Shown: positions 1-8,515 of the stretch, in pieces
How positions within the stretch are numbered: the stretch's first letter is position 1
Layout of the letters: each line of letters opens with the position of its first letter
From: Candidatus Accumulibacter affinis
GTDB taxonomy: Bacteria > Pseudomonadota > Gammaproteobacteria > Burkholderiales > Rhodocyclaceae
DNA: 64,000 bases
Assembly: GCA_016713625.1 (NCBI GenBank)
Contig: JADJOT010000009.1
Coordinates: 372,001 to 436,000, forward strand
Reading direction: 5' to 3'
Translations under genes and position numbers: made by a program
Notes under the pieces: generated by a model
Told to the model about the DNA's origin: nothing
What the model saw: only the letters and a program-made list of their open reading frames with translations
The model's database searches: none

Positions 1-3000
1 CGCCGCAGAGGCGATTGCCGGCGCGATCCACATCGACCGGTATGAGGCGGCGAGCCCGCTAGCGGCAGCCTTGTCCGATTCACGATTGGCGTCGCTTGAC
101 GGATTCCATTCGAGCAGTCGCCGCTTTGTGACGAGCAGCCGCCAGGTCGTACGGGCGATGGCATCGAGACTGAAAAAAGCCTCGTAGGGGAGGCAGGCGA
201 ACTCGAACGCCACCTGCCGAAGGTGTCGGGACAAGGAGCCTCCAACGGCTGCGAGGTGCTGCCGCAACAGCACTTCATCCGGCTTGCTGAACAGCTCGTG
301 GGTCAGGCCGCAGAGGGACGGAAGCAACAGCATGCCGATCAGCAATGCGGTCCACACCGACGCCGCAGGCAGCAGCGTCCATCCCAGCAGCAGCAGCAGG
401 GTCAGCGCTGCCGGGACGAGACTGCGGCGTAGATTGTCGATCAACTTCCACTGCGACAAGGTCGACAGTCGGTTCGTTTGACGCTTGTCGCCCGCCACCC
501 TGTCCGAGCCGGCGCTCTGCCCTCGACGCGGTGCTGTCTGATCAGCAGGTACCCACCGCCGCAACCAGCCGGCCAACTGCCAATCGCCGCGAATCCAGCG
601 GTAGCGGCGGCTCACATCGGCGCTGTAACGGGCCGGGTAATCCTCGTACAGATACACGTCGCTCAACAGCCCCGAGCGCGCGTAGCATCCCTCGACAAGA
701 TCGTGGCTGAGGATGCGATTCTCGGGAAAGCGCCCCTTGAGCGCCTGCGCGAAGGCGTCGACGTCGTAGATTCCCTTGCCGATGAACGAGCCTTCACCGA
801 AAACGTCCTGGTACACATCCGAAACGGCGCGGGTATAAGGGTCGATGCCTGGCTCCCCGCCGTACATTCGCGCATAGCGCGAGCGGTTCGTCCCCGGCAG
901 GCTGACCGCCACACGCGGTTGCAGGATGCCGTAGCCTTCGGTCACCCGCTGCTTGGTTTCGTCGTAGTGGGGGTGATTCAAGGGGTGCGCCATGGCGCCA
1001 ACAAATTGTCGCGCTGCGTCGCGCGGCAACTGCGTATCGGTATCCAGGGTGATCACGTAGCGCACCTCGGACAGCACAGACAGGTTACCAACAACCAGCG
1101 AAAAGCGATTGCTGACGCCAGCTCGCGCGTCGCCACGCAACAGCGCGTTCAAGTCTGCCAGCTTGCCACGCTTGCGTTCGTAACCCATCCAGATCCGGTC
1201 CTGTGGGTTCCACTGGCGCGGGCGGTGGAAGAGGAAGAAGGTGTCGCCGTGGCTGCCTTCAGGGCCACGACCGTATTTCTCGTTCAGCTCGTCTATCCGC
1301 GTCCGGGCCAATTCCAGCAGCGGCCCGTCTTCGGGAAGCGACTCCATGGGCGCGTCCCGAAAATCGGTCAACAGACCGAAGTACAGCTGCTGATCGCGAT
1401 TGGCGAGCCACCTGACTTCCAGCGCCTCGACCAGATCCTCGACCCCCGAGGTGCTGGTGAGCATCGTCGGGACCACCACCAGCGTGCGCGATGTCGGCGG
1501 GATCCCTTCGGAGAAGTCCATTCGGGGCAGGGCGTGCGGGGTCATCAGCAGGGTGGTCAGCCAGTTCACCAATGCCACGGCCAGTTGACTGACGCCCAGC
1601 AGCGCGAGCATGCCGATCGGCAGCAGCGTGAACGAAAGCACCCCGGCGGGGATTCCCGAGGCACGTGCCTGCGCCAGCAGACCCGCAGCAAGGATCACGC
1701 TGATCAGCAAGATCCCGCCCAGGTAGATCAGCAGCGGGCATTGGCCTACCACTCGGCGCAGGGCCTCGGGAGCGGACAGGCGAACTGCCGCCGCCCGCTC
1801 GAGCTCAGGCAGGCCCTTGTCGATCAGGTAGAAACCGACGTGCCCGGCACGATCGCCGCGGTTGTCGCGAGCAACGATTCTCCCTGCTGCCGCCTGCGCC
1901 AGTTCGACCGCCTTGCGGGCTACCTCGCTCTCGGTCAGGTCTCCCTTCCTGGCTATTTCCTCCGTTGCGTGGCGGTAGCGATCGCGGGTGGCAAAATCCA
2001 TCCGGCCATAAACACCACCCGGATCGTCGCGCAGCGTCTGCTCGACCATGCTCATCGTCTCGACGAACTCGCGCCAGTCCATGGCGCCGAGGACCCGCAG
2101 GCTGCCGATGCTGTTACTGACCGAGACCTGATCGGCCGCCTGCTGCTGGATCTCCGACTGCACCATCTGCTCGACCGTCAATCCCGACTCGGCGAGACGC
2201 TGCTCGATCCAGGTCAACGGCAGGGCCAGGGCGGGGCCTCGTCCCTGCAGGCGGCGCGCGAGTTCGGCGACAAAGGCGCTGGCCATCGGTGGGTTCGAGC
2301 GCGCCATGTCGGCAATCACCAGGATCAGATTCTTCGGATCCGTTGCGGCGCTGTCCACCATCAGGTCGGCCCACTTTTCGGCCAGGTTGCGCTCGAGCCG
2401 GGCGGCAGCGATGCGCACCCCGACCCGCCGGAGATTCTCGATCACCGCCAGCCGGAGCATGATCGGGATCGCCCACAGCTCGCCAAGCTTGAGAGCGGTG
2501 ACCGTCTGGTAGGCGGCGACGAAGCGGCCGAGACTGTCCGTGTCGACCCGACCGTCGCCATGCGCCACGGTCTCCAGGGCCAGGTCATAAACGCGTGGCC
2601 GCCCGGCCGAGGGCCCGCGTGCCAGGCGGGGAAGTTCACGGCTGTAACCTTTGGGCAGGTGTCTCTTGGCCGTGCGGATCTGTTCTTCGATCAGATAGAA
2701 GTTGTCGAGTAGCCATTCGCCGGCCGGCGTGATCCGCTGCTTCTCGGTATCCGCGCCGGTCAATAGCTGGCAGACGCCGACCAGGGCGATCTCGTTCGCT
2801 GCCAGCCGCGCGAGAAGCTGATCCGGGGCACTTCCCGGAGCCAGCTCGTGCGATGCCGCGAGAATTCGCCCGTGCTGGTCCATCTGGTCGGCGCTGAACA
2901 GCTCCGATCGGAGCGGTGGCTCTTCGTCGGCCGAGATCTCTCGCCAGCCGTTGCCGCGACGTCGCGTCTTCAACTGCTGCAGGTATCCGGTGAGCTTGGT

Positions 3001-3012
3001 TGCGGCGTTCAA
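1..3012 (-). CDS. ndvB: Cyclic beta-1,2-glucan synthase (NdvB/ChvB type), C-terminal part beyond the window
   Basis: A very long minus-strand frame is open from a stop at about 3052 to the window edge. It gives about 1,004 residues of a family whose members are usually near 2,800, so the phosphorylase-like C-terminal part is outside. The GT84 transferase core starts near residue 585 (SHGDTFFLFHRPRQWNP) and has the acidic DTDT nucleotide-sugar motif near 654 and RWIRGDWQ near 805. Hydrophobic segments lie near residues 430-500 and 830-880. The family is an inner-membrane enzyme that uses UDP-glucose to make periplasmic cyclic glucans. The start is a TTG at 3012 with GGAAGG ten bases upstream; no ATG fits before residue about 46. 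A 744-residue frame on the plus strand (478-2712) is its antisense shadow. The family is secure from the motifs; the start is uncertain. Confidence 0.88.
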   Translation of the reverse strand, partial: MNAATKLTGYLQQLKTRRRGNGWREISADEEPPLRSELFSADQMDQHGRILAASHELAPGSAPDQLLARLAANEIALVGVCQLLTGADTEKQRITPAGEWLLDNFYLIEEQIRTAKRHLPKGYSRELPRLARGPSAGRPRVYDLALETVAHGDGRVDTDSLGRFVAAYQTVTALKLGELWAIPIMLRLAVIENLRRVGVRIAAARLERNLAEKWADLMVDSAATDPKNLILVIADMARSNPPMASAFVAELARRLQGRGPALALPLTWIEQRLAESGLTVEQMVQSEIQQQAADQVSVSNSIGSLRVLGAMDWREFVETMSMVEQTLRDDPGGVYGRMDFATRDRYRHATEEIARKGDLTESEVARKAVELAQAAAGRIVARDNRGDRAGHVGFYLIDKGLPELERAAAVRLSAPEALRRVVGQCPLLIYLGGILLISVILAAGLLAQARASGIPAGVLSFTLLPIGMLALLGVSQLAVALVNWLTTLLMTPHALPRMDFSEGIPPTSRTLVVVPTMLTSTSGVEDLVEALEVRWLANRDQQLYFGLLTDFRDAPMESLPEDGPLLELARTRIDELNEKYGRGPEGSHGDTFFLFHRPRQWNPQDRIWMGYERKRGKLADLNALLRGDARAGVSNRFSLVVGNLSVLSEVRYVITLDTDTQLPRDAARQFVGAMAHPLNHPHYDETKQRVTEGYGILQPRVAVSLPGTNRSRYARMYGGEPGIDPYTRAVSDVYQDVFGEGSFIGKGIYDVDAFAQALKGRFPENRILSHDLVEGCYARSGLLSDVYLYEDYPARYSADVSRRYRWIRGDWQLAGWLRRWVPADQTAPRRGQSAGSDRVAGDKRQTNRLSTLSQWKLIDNLRRSLVPAALTLLLLLGWTLLPAASVWTALLIGMLLLPSLCGLTHELFSKPDEVLLRQHLAAVGGSLSRHLRQVAFEFACLPYEAFFSLDAIARTTWRLLVTKRRLLEWNPSSDANRESDKAAASGLAASYRSMWIAPAIASAA

Positions 3013-3195
3013 TTCACGGCTACCTTCCAGGAAACAGAACCTGCCGGACCCCTATCGAGCAAGGGATAGACGTGTCGTCGAGCAACTCGGCCAGCAGCTT
3101 CGGCGTGCAGTTTCCGGCGACTGAAAAATGCGTCCACCGACCGTTGCCGAACCCAAGGCCCGGCAACGGCTGGTGATCAAGTGCTCAAGAATCGC

Positions 3196-3510
3196 TCACT
3201 TGACGCGCATGTCGTTCTTGACGGATTTTACGCCACCAACGGCACGTGCCACCTCGACTGCCTTGTTCGCCGCCGACTGCGAGCTGACGAAGCCGCTCAG
3301 CTGCACCACACCCTTGAAGGTTTCGACGTTGATCTCGGCCGATTTGAGGAGCGGTTCATTGAAAACGGCCGCCTTGACCTTGGTCGTGATGACGCTGTCG
3401 TCGACATACTCGCCCGTGCCCTCCTGCTTCGCTGTGGATGAGCAACCGACAGCGGTCACCAGCGTGACGGCGAGGACGACTGCGGAAAGATACTTGCTGA
3501 TTGGGTTCAT
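3196..3510 (-). CDS. BON-domain lipoprotein
   Basis: The product is 104 residues. It has an N-terminal signal (MNPISKYLSAVVLAVTLVTAVGC) whose lipobox cysteine falls near residue 23, followed by one BON domain (about residues 40-104: DSVITTKVKAAVF, INVETFKGVVQLSGFV, VGGVKSVKNDM). BON domains bind phospholipid or envelope components and are common in osmotic-shock proteins such as OsmY. The start is the ATG at 3510, with GGAG eight bases upstream; the longer upstream frame has no ribosome site. One copy of a repeated 16-bp dyad lies at 3677-3692, which suggests co-regulation with the CsbD, PRC-barrel and other small stress genes here. The exact role is unknown. Confidence 0.85.
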   Translation of the reverse strand: MNPISKYLSAVVLAVTLVTAVGCSSTAKQEGTGEYVDDSVITTKVKAAVFNEPLLKSAEINVETFKGVVQLSGFVSSQSAANKAVEVARAVGGVKSVKNDMRVK

Positions 3511-3676
3511 GATTGCATCTCCAGATGTAAGGAAGGTCGGCGTGACGAGGCTTCGCGGTCGCAGCGCAGCAAGAATCGCCCTACCTATGATCCATGGAGA
3601 AGCGACTCCAGCTACGCGCAACCCCGAGGCGGAGTCAACGCTGCAGAACACGATAGACTCAACCGCAGGGGCGATC

Positions 3677-3692
3677 TGTACGCTGTCGCACA
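3677..3692 (-). promoter_or_regulatory. Repeated 16-bp dyad (site 1) upstream of the BON lipoprotein
   Basis: Read towards the gene it is TGTGCGACAGCGTACA followed by GA. It lies 166 bp upstream of the start codon and matches eight other sites in the window. Confidence 0.6.
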
Positions 3693-3710
3693 CAGGCTGG
3701 CGACCATCGA

Positions 3711-4160
3711 TCAGTAATTGCGGTTCGGGTCGTGACCGCCCCCGTGGTGGCTGTTCCCCTGCCCCCGACGCTGATCACCCCGGTACTCGTCACGGCGGTC
3801 GTCACGGCGGTCACGCTGATATTCCTGGTAGCGCGGAACGTACTCGCGGTTGTACCAGTTGTTGCGCACAAAATAGACCCGCTCGTTGCAGGCGTTGTAC
3901 GCAGCGCAGTGCTGGCGCCAATGTTTCGCGTGACCTGGGGGAACATTCAGGTAGATCGGCTGACGGTAAACCGGTGTCCGCTCGATGACCACCGGTTGCC
4001 GGTAAACGAGTTGCGGCGGCGGGTAGCCACCGATGTCCACGTGGCCATAGAAGCCGGGTTGGCCGATGCTCACCGATACACCAACATCGGCGGCGACTGC
4101 CGGTACGGTGCCGCTGGCGCCAACGGCGGCCAGTGCTGCTGCGAATAGCAGACGTTTCAT
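3711..4160 (-). CDS. Exported protein rich in Tyr, Arg and Pro, unknown function
   Basis: The product is 149 residues with a clear Sec signal peptide (MKRLLFAAALAAVGASGTVPAVAA, cleavage after AVAA). The mature part starts DVGVSVSIGQPGFYGHVDIGG, continues with YPPPQLVYRQPVVIE-type repeats, and has a central pair of cysteines (HCAAYNAC, near residues 84-91). The C-terminus is basic with RDDRRDEYR and ends in His/Gly. I have seen this type of exported protein in many betaproteobacteria but know no function. It is probably periplasmic or loosely attached to the envelope. It lies between two other exported small proteins and is read in the same direction, but with its own gap on each side. Confidence 0.75.
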   Translation of the reverse strand: MKRLLFAAALAAVGASGTVPAVAADVGVSVSIGQPGFYGHVDIGGYPPPQLVYRQPVVIERTPVYRQPIYLNVPPGHAKHWRQHCAAYNACNERVYFVRNNWYNREYVPRYQEYQRDRRDDRRDEYRGDQRRGQGNSHHGGGHDPNRNY

Positions 4161-4360
4161 GTGGGATCCTTTTTGTTATCAGTCTTGTGGTCAAACGTGC
4201 CGGTGTATTGACACGATGACCATCGCTTTGTGACGTGTTGTCACGCTTTGTAGGCGGATCCATCCATGCCTCGCGTCAGCCGTCCTCCGCGGGGAGGAAC
4301 GATTACCAGAGTGCCGCCGCTGGTCGTTCCTTTACTGTGGCTATTGCTGCAAATCAGCAG

Positions 4361-4822
4361 TCAGTGGGCAGGCCAGCGAAAGTCGATGGTGGACAGCTTG
4401 TTCGCACCGACCGTTACTTTCTGACGTTCCATCTGGCCGGCGAAGGTCGCGTTGATCTGGTAGGCACCGGCGACCAGCCTGGCCATCAGAAACGGGCCTT
4501 CGGTGGTGGTTTCAAGTACCACACGACCAGTAGCATCGACGATCGCAACCTTCACGGCACTGAGATAAGAGCCGGTCTTGTCGGCGAAGACGAGTTTCAG
4601 GTTGAAGTCCTTCTCCATGGCCTTCAGTCGATCGGCTCCCTCCATGCCGACGCCACCGGTCACATAGCTAATGCCCGATGGCGCACGGACGACTTCTTCG
4701 CCTTTCGCGTTGGCGAGTGGTACCAGCACTATTGAACCAAACAATATCGCGGCGAGCAGAGAGAGTGCCGGTTTCGCAACGGAGGGCGAAGATGATCGTG
4801 CGGATGGTTGTGTGTATGCCAT
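4361..4822 (-). CDS. Exported carboxypeptidase-regulatory-like (Ig-fold) protein
   Basis: The product is 153 residues. The ATG at 4822 is chosen because AAGGAG stands eight bases upstream; the reading frame extends further but without support. A signal segment (about residues 18-40, ALSLLAAILFGSIVLVPLANA) precedes the mature domain. The C-terminal part (about 75-150) has the pattern of a carboxypeptidase-D regulatory-like beta sandwich: VKVAIVDATGRVVLETTTEGPF, LVAGAYQINATFAG, QKVTVGANKLSTIDFRW. Such domains in periplasmic proteins usually bind or stabilise; no enzymatic residues are visible. A copy of the 16-bp dyad lies 129 bp upstream. Confidence 0.75.
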   Translation of the reverse strand: MAYTQPSARSSSPSVAKPALSLLAAILFGSIVLVPLANAKGEEVVRAPSGISYVTGGVGMEGADRLKAMEKDFNLKLVFADKTGSYLSAVKVAIVDATGRVVLETTTEGPFLMARLVAGAYQINATFAGQMERQKVTVGANKLSTIDFRWPAH

Positions 4823-4951
4823 GGTGTTCTCCTTTTGGGTGCGTTCAGGGCGACGATCGCCGTTGCAGCGAAGGTCGGCCACATCAGCACTCAACGCAGC
4901 TACTGCGGCCCGCGCCACCACCGCATTGTCCCGGAGTAGGGGAGGGCAGTC

Positions 4952-4967
4952 TGTGCGCTGCCGAACA
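4952..4967 (-). promoter_or_regulatory. Repeated 16-bp dyad (site 2)
   Basis: Read towards the gene at 4822 it is TGTTCGGCAGCGCACA followed by GA, 129 bp before the start codon. Confidence 0.6.
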
Positions 4968-5086
4968 CCCACCCGCAGGTCCCCTGACCGGTAGCCGGCA
5001 GGGAAGCCCGCTGGTGTGCGGAGCAGACGCTGGTCGCGCCATTGCCGATGCCCTGTCGGAACCGGCAGGGCTGCGCCGTCCCTGCG

Positions 5087-5899
5087 CTAGGTCGCCAGCA
5101 CTTCGTCGGTGCGCACGAGAAAGTTCTTGAGGACGCTTGGCCCGAAGGTCGTGACCATCGCCACGTCGGCAGCGTCACGGCCGCGCGCCATGAGGACGCG
5201 CCCGATGCGCGGAACGTTGTTGCGGGCGTCGAAGGTGTACCAGCGGCCGCCAAGGTACACATCGAACCAACCGGAGAAGTCCATCGGACCCGGCACTGGC
5301 GTGATGCCGATGTCGCCCAGATAGCCGGTGCAGTAGCGGGCCGGCAGGTTCAGGCAGCGGCACAAGGTGACGGCCAGATGGGCGTAGTCGCGGCAAACAC
5401 CGACGCGCTCGTTGTATGCCTCCCAGGCCGTCCTGGTCGGGCGTGCGAACTGGTAGCCGAACTGGATATGCTGGTGCACGAAATCGCAGATCGCCTGCAC
5501 GCGTGCCCAGCCGGGCTGCGTCTGCCCGAACAGACGCCACGCCTCGGCGGACAGGCGATCGGTTTCGCAATAGCGGCTGCCGAGCAGGAAGACCAGCGTT
5601 TCCTCCGGCAGATCCTGGAGGGCGATCTGCTGCGCCCCCGGCGCAACGTCGTCGACCAGGCCCGAATCGCGAACGACGCCGTCGGCAAAGATACGGATAT
5701 CGCCGCGCGGCGCGACGATTCGGCTGCACCAGTTGCCGAAGCCGTCGCGATAGGCAAGCAGCGGTACCGGCGGATCCGTCCGCAGGTGATCAGGCACCAC
5801 GACGTCGTTCATCCGCGAGTAATGGATGTTGAGGGTCAGGATCATCGGTGTCGGTTGCGCGCACTCATAGACGATTTCATAGCCAATACGGATTTTCAT
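5087..5899 (-). CDS. Transglutaminase-like cysteine peptidase
   Basis: The product is 270 residues. The transglutaminase core shows the catalytic triad in order: Cys in ERVGVCRDYAHLAVTLCR (near residue 170), His/Asp in the DFSGWFDVYLGGRWYTFDARNN stretch (near 205-230). The N-terminal third (MKIRIGYEIVYECAQPTPMILTLNIH) is the beta domain typical of bacterial transglutaminase-like proteins. In bacteria this family usually acts as a peptidase or amidase. It is the last gene of a minus-strand operon with N-formylglutamate amidohydrolase and the Anbu peptidase upstream; Anbu loci usually carry a transglutaminase gene, so it probably belongs to that system. No signal peptide is seen, so a cytoplasmic location is likely. 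Confidence 0.87.
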   Translation of the reverse strand: MKIRIGYEIVYECAQPTPMILTLNIHYSRMNDVVVPDHLRTDPPVPLLAYRDGFGNWCSRIVAPRGDIRIFADGVVRDSGLVDDVAPGAQQIALQDLPEETLVFLLGSRYCETDRLSAEAWRLFGQTQPGWARVQAICDFVHQHIQFGYQFARPTRTAWEAYNERVGVCRDYAHLAVTLCRCLNLPARYCTGYLGDIGITPVPGPMDFSGWFDVYLGGRWYTFDARNNVPRIGRVLMARGRDAADVAMVTTFGPSVLKNFLVRTDEVLAT

Positions 5900-5954
5900 T
5901 CGAGCCTCCTGGTAGTAGATGATTTGATGGAAAACGCGCGACGGCAGTGCGTGG

Positions 5955-6683
5955 TCAGCGCAGTGCCGCCAGCAAGGTCGTCACGACGGTACGACGCAAC
6001 TGCCGCCATGGCCGCCGCTGTGCCAGCACGAAGGCCTGGTTGAGTTCAATCTCGATTCCGACATACTGGTCGGGCGGAAAACAGCGGCGCATTGCCGAGG
6101 TCAGTCCATCGTCCTTTCCCTGGTACGGATAATTCCGGCGCACGCGCAGTTCGGCCGACTGTTCGGCGAACGCCGCCTTCCAGTGGGCTGCCACCGCCAC
6201 CTCTCCCGACCGAGCCGGGTCGTACAACAAGCCGACGTCGGCGTTGCGGACCTGGCCGTCGAGGATTGGGGTGAAGCTGTGTGAGGAAACATGGATCACC
6301 CGCTGGCCCGCCGCGACCGCTGTCGCCACGATCTCCGTCAGCCGCTGCCGGTAAGGCGCGTAATGGCGCGACACGATGGCCTGTTTGCGCGTCGGCGAGA
6401 GGGCACAGGTGGCCTCCGACCACACCTGTGGACTGGACAGCGATCGATTGAGATCGATCAGCAGGCGGCTCACCGTCGATATCACCAGTGGTGCGTGCAG
6501 GGCCGCGGCAAGATCGCGCGCCAGGACCCGGGCGCCGGGATCGTAGCCGCGATGGGTGGACAAGCGGGCCTGCCATTCGTGAAACAGCTCAGCGTATGCA
6601 GCGGGGATGCGGTTGCCACCATGCTCGCAGGTAACGACATAGAAGTCGCGCACGCTTTTCGGGAGGTTGGGTGGTGACGGCAA
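5955..6683 (-). CDS. N-formylglutamate amidohydrolase family protein
   Basis: The product is 242 residues, a usual length for the family. Visible family features are VVTCEHGGNRIP near the N-terminus, the THRGYDPGARVLARDLAA segment, LLIDLNRSL, and HVSSHSFTPILDG in the centre, followed by DVGLLYDP and VGIEIELNQ near the C-terminus. The His and Glu/Asp residues in these motifs resemble the zinc site of the FGase/HutG2 fold. It sits only 3 bp downstream of the Anbu peptidase gene and 55 bp upstream of the transglutaminase gene, so the three are very likely one transcript. The substrate in this context is unknown; histidine-degradation genes are absent here, so an isopeptide- or peptide-related hydrolase is as plausible as a Hut role. 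Confidence 0.85.
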   Translation of the reverse strand: MPSPPNLPKSVRDFYVVTCEHGGNRIPAAYAELFHEWQARLSTHRGYDPGARVLARDLAAALHAPLVISTVSRLLIDLNRSLSSPQVWSEATCALSPTRKQAIVSRHYAPYRQRLTEIVATAVAAGQRVIHVSSHSFTPILDGQVRNADVGLLYDPARSGEVAVAAHWKAAFAEQSAELRVRRNYPYQGKDDGLTSAMRRCFPPDQYVGIEIELNQAFVLAQRRPWRQLRRTVVTTLLAALR

Positions 6684-6686
6684 AGC

Positions 6687-7415
6687 TTACCAGACCAACT
6701 CTGGGAGCTCTCGAAACACCCGCCGTGTGCCCTCGCTCCAGCTCTGATGCAACAACGTGAAGTAGGGGTCACCTTCGGCAAAACGCCGTCGCATCCGGAT
6801 TTCGAGGCTGTCACGTTCGTAGCAGATGAGGTCGATCGGCATACCAACCGAAAGGTTACTGCGCATCGTCGAGTCGAACGATACGAGAATGCATTTCGCG
6901 GCGTCCGCAAGCTTTGTCGAGCCCATGATGACGCGGTCGATAAGTGGCTTGCCATATTTGGTTTCACCGGTCTGGATGTAGGGTGTGTCGACACCAGCCT
7001 CGATAAAGTTGCCCTCAGCATAGATGCGGAACAAGCGTTGCCCTTCGCCGCGGATCTGCCCGCCGAGGATGAAGGATGCGTTGAAGCGGATTTCGCTCGC
7101 TTCGAGGAACGGACCATCGCGCCGTTCGATGTCGCGCATGGCGTCGGACACCAGATTGGCGGTGTCGAACATGGTGCGCGCATTCCACAGCGACGCCTGG
7201 TTGCCGGGATCTTCGCCGCGTTGGGTCAACACGCTGATGATCGCCTGGGTGCCGGCGAGATTGCCCGAACTCAAGAGGACCAGCACCCGCTCGCCCTTGC
7301 GCTCGAATACCGTCATCTTGCAGAACTTGGCGAAATTATCGATACCCGCGTTGGTTCGCGAATCCGACGCGAAGATCATGCCCTCGTCCAGCCGTGCACC
7401 AACACAATAAGTCAT
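6687..7415 (-). CDS. Anbu-type proteasome-related peptidase
   Basis: The product is 242 residues. The ATG at 7415 has AAGGA eight bases upstream and places Thr directly after Met (MTYCVGARLDEG), as needed for an N-terminal threonine nucleophile. The fold is recognisable from GMIFASDSRTNAG, VLVLLSSGNLAGTQAI and GKPLIDRV near residues 15-190. Anbu (bacterial proteasome homologue, also called BPH) is a cytoplasmic peptidase related to HslV and the 20S proteasome. Its usual neighbours are an ATP-grasp protein, an alpha-E protein and a transglutaminase; here only the transglutaminase is kept, and N-formylglutamate amidohydrolase takes the place between them. No ATPase partner is seen in the window. 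Confidence 0.88.
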   Translation of the reverse strand: MTYCVGARLDEGMIFASDSRTNAGIDNFAKFCKMTVFERKGERVLVLLSSGNLAGTQAIISVLTQRGEDPGNQASLWNARTMFDTANLVSDAMRDIERRDGPFLEASEIRFNASFILGGQIRGEGQRLFRIYAEGNFIEAGVDTPYIQTGETKYGKPLIDRVIMGSTKLADAAKCILVSFDSTMRSNLSVGMPIDLICYERDSLEIRMRRRFAEGDPYFTLLHQSWSEGTRRVFRELPELVW

Positions 7416-7526
7416 CCCTGCCGTCCTTGAGCCGCAGCATCTGGCCGACGCTGCGAACACCTTTGCTATGGCCAATGATTCCGCTTGGCAGGCTGGCCTT
7501 GGCACGATGATGCGCGCGCGTGGCAA

Positions 7527-7558
7527 CAGAAAAAGAAGCAGCCGCCATGGGCGGCTGC
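7527..7558 (-). terminator. Rho-independent terminator of the CsbD gene
   Basis: On the minus strand a perfect 9-bp stem (7538-7546 with 7550-7558, loop of 3) is followed by TTCTTTTTC. A second hairpin with an 8-bp stem (7570-7577 with 7582-7589) lies directly after the CsbD stop codon. Confidence 0.8.
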
Positions 7559-7592
7559 CTGGTCAAGCCGTTGGGCACGAGTGCCCAACGCA

Positions 7593-7796
7593 TTACGTCT
7601 TTACGGCTTCCTTGACGGCGTCTTTGGCGTCCTTGACCTTTTCCTTCAGGTCGCCGACATGTTCCTGCACTTTGCCTTCGGCCTGATTTTTCAGGCCTTT
7701 TGTTTGCTGCTCGGTGCTACCAACCAGTTTGCCGACCTCTTCCTGAATTTTTCCACCGAGGTCTTTCGCTGCGCCCTTGACTTGATCCTTGTTCAC
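7593..7796 (-). CDS. CsbD family stress protein
   Basis: The product is 67 residues. The GTG at 7796 is the best start: AGGAG stands six bases upstream and it gives the family N-terminus (M)NKDQVKGAAKDLGGKIQEE. The rest is charged and helical with the usual repeats (VGKLVGSTEQQTKGLKNQAEGKVQEHVGDLKEKVKDAKDAVKEAV). CsbD proteins are small, soluble, disordered or helical proteins induced by general stress; their biochemical role is not known. The gene stands alone between a strong terminator and a dyad motif 123 bp upstream that it shares with eight other genes here. Confidence 0.92.
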   Translation of the reverse strand: MNKDQVKGAAKDLGGKIQEEVGKLVGSTEQQTKGLKNQAEGKVQEHVGDLKEKVKDAKDAVKEAVKT

Positions 7797-7919
7797 TTTG
7801 ATCTCCTGACTTGCTGATTGATACCTCTGATACACGAGCCAACTGGCCTCGTCCTGCGAATCACGCGATTCATTCGTCGTGTCGACAAGAGCACTGTAAT
7901 ACCAAAGGTAGATCGGTTC

Positions 7920-7935
7920 TGTGCGCTGGCCAACA
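7920..7935 (-). promoter_or_regulatory. Repeated 16-bp dyad (site 3) upstream of CsbD
   Basis: Read towards the gene it is TGTTGGCCAGCGCACA, followed by GAACCGATC. The same nine following bases occur at site 7 (28903-28918). Confidence 0.65.
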
Positions 7936-7958
7936 TACGCGTCGACGGAAAAGTATCC

Positions 7959-8246
7959 CTACTTGACCTGTGACTTGAAGTAACTGAATGAGTGGACGAT
8001 TGCGTCGCGTATTTTTTCCATTTCGGCGACCAGCTTTTCCCATGAATCCTCGCCCGCAGCCTTGAGTTCATCGAGTTTGGCCACAGCCAGTTCGGACTGA
8101 TGCCGCAGCTTGGCCATCTCGGCCTCATACTTCTCCCGCGCATCCGCTTTTGTTTCCTGGGTTCTCGCCTGCAACTCATCGACCTTGGTGTTGAACTCGT
8201 CGAGTTGCTGTTTGATTTTCGCGGTGTATTCTTCTCTTGATAGCAT
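7959..8246 (-). CDS. Coiled-coil stress protein (sll1863-like)
   Basis: The product is 95 residues, almost all predicted helix with heptad spacing (MLSREEYTAKIKQQLDEFNTKVDELQARTQ, then KADAREKYEAEMAKLRHQSELAVAKLDELKAAGEDSWEKLVAEMEKIRDAI). I recognise the pattern of the small coiled-coil family typified by cyanobacterial sll1863; the molecular role is unknown. Of two nearby ATGs, the one at 8246 is preferred, with AAGGA nine bases upstream; the ATG at 8252 is too close to it. Directly upstream of CsbD in the same direction, but each gene has its own copy of the 16-bp dyad. Confidence 0.82.
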   Translation of the reverse strand: MLSREEYTAKIKQQLDEFNTKVDELQARTQETKADAREKYEAEMAKLRHQSELAVAKLDELKAAGEDSWEKLVAEMEKIRDAIVHSFSYFKSQVK

Positions 8247-8366
8247 GATCATGGTTCCTTGTTGTCTGAAAGTAAGGCCCTGTTTCGCAGGCGGCTTGGC
8301 AATTTGTTGCTTGCTTCGCGCCTTCTGCAGCCAATTGAGAGAATAGTCCGGAAGCAGATCGGAGTC

Positions 8367-8382
8367 TGTTCGCTGGCGCACA
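8367..8382 (-). promoter_or_regulatory. Repeated 16-bp dyad (site 4) upstream of the coiled-coil protein
   Basis: Read towards the gene it is TGTGCGCCAGCGAACA followed by GA, 120 bp upstream of the start. It is the best inverted repeat of the set (TGTGCGC-CA-GCGAACA). Confidence 0.65.
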
Positions 8383-8515
8383 TATGGCACCGGCCGTACC
8401 GCCCACTGCCACTCTGACGAGACGGTGAAAGGCGCCCTTGCCGTCCCGTCACCGTTCGGGTGGTGCAGCCACGGCGAGTTCGGGTATTGATGTGACCGAA
8501 CCCCTTGCCGATCTT

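Noticed and set aside
478..2712. A 744-residue plus-strand frame at the left end
   Set aside because: It has no family resemblance and is fully antisense to the cyclic glucan synthase frame, whose motifs are clear.
4225..4260. GTGACG-TCAC palindrome before the exported Tyr/Arg-rich protein as another dyad site
   Set aside because: It lacks the TGT-N-CG and ACAGA pattern of the nine sites and occurs only once.
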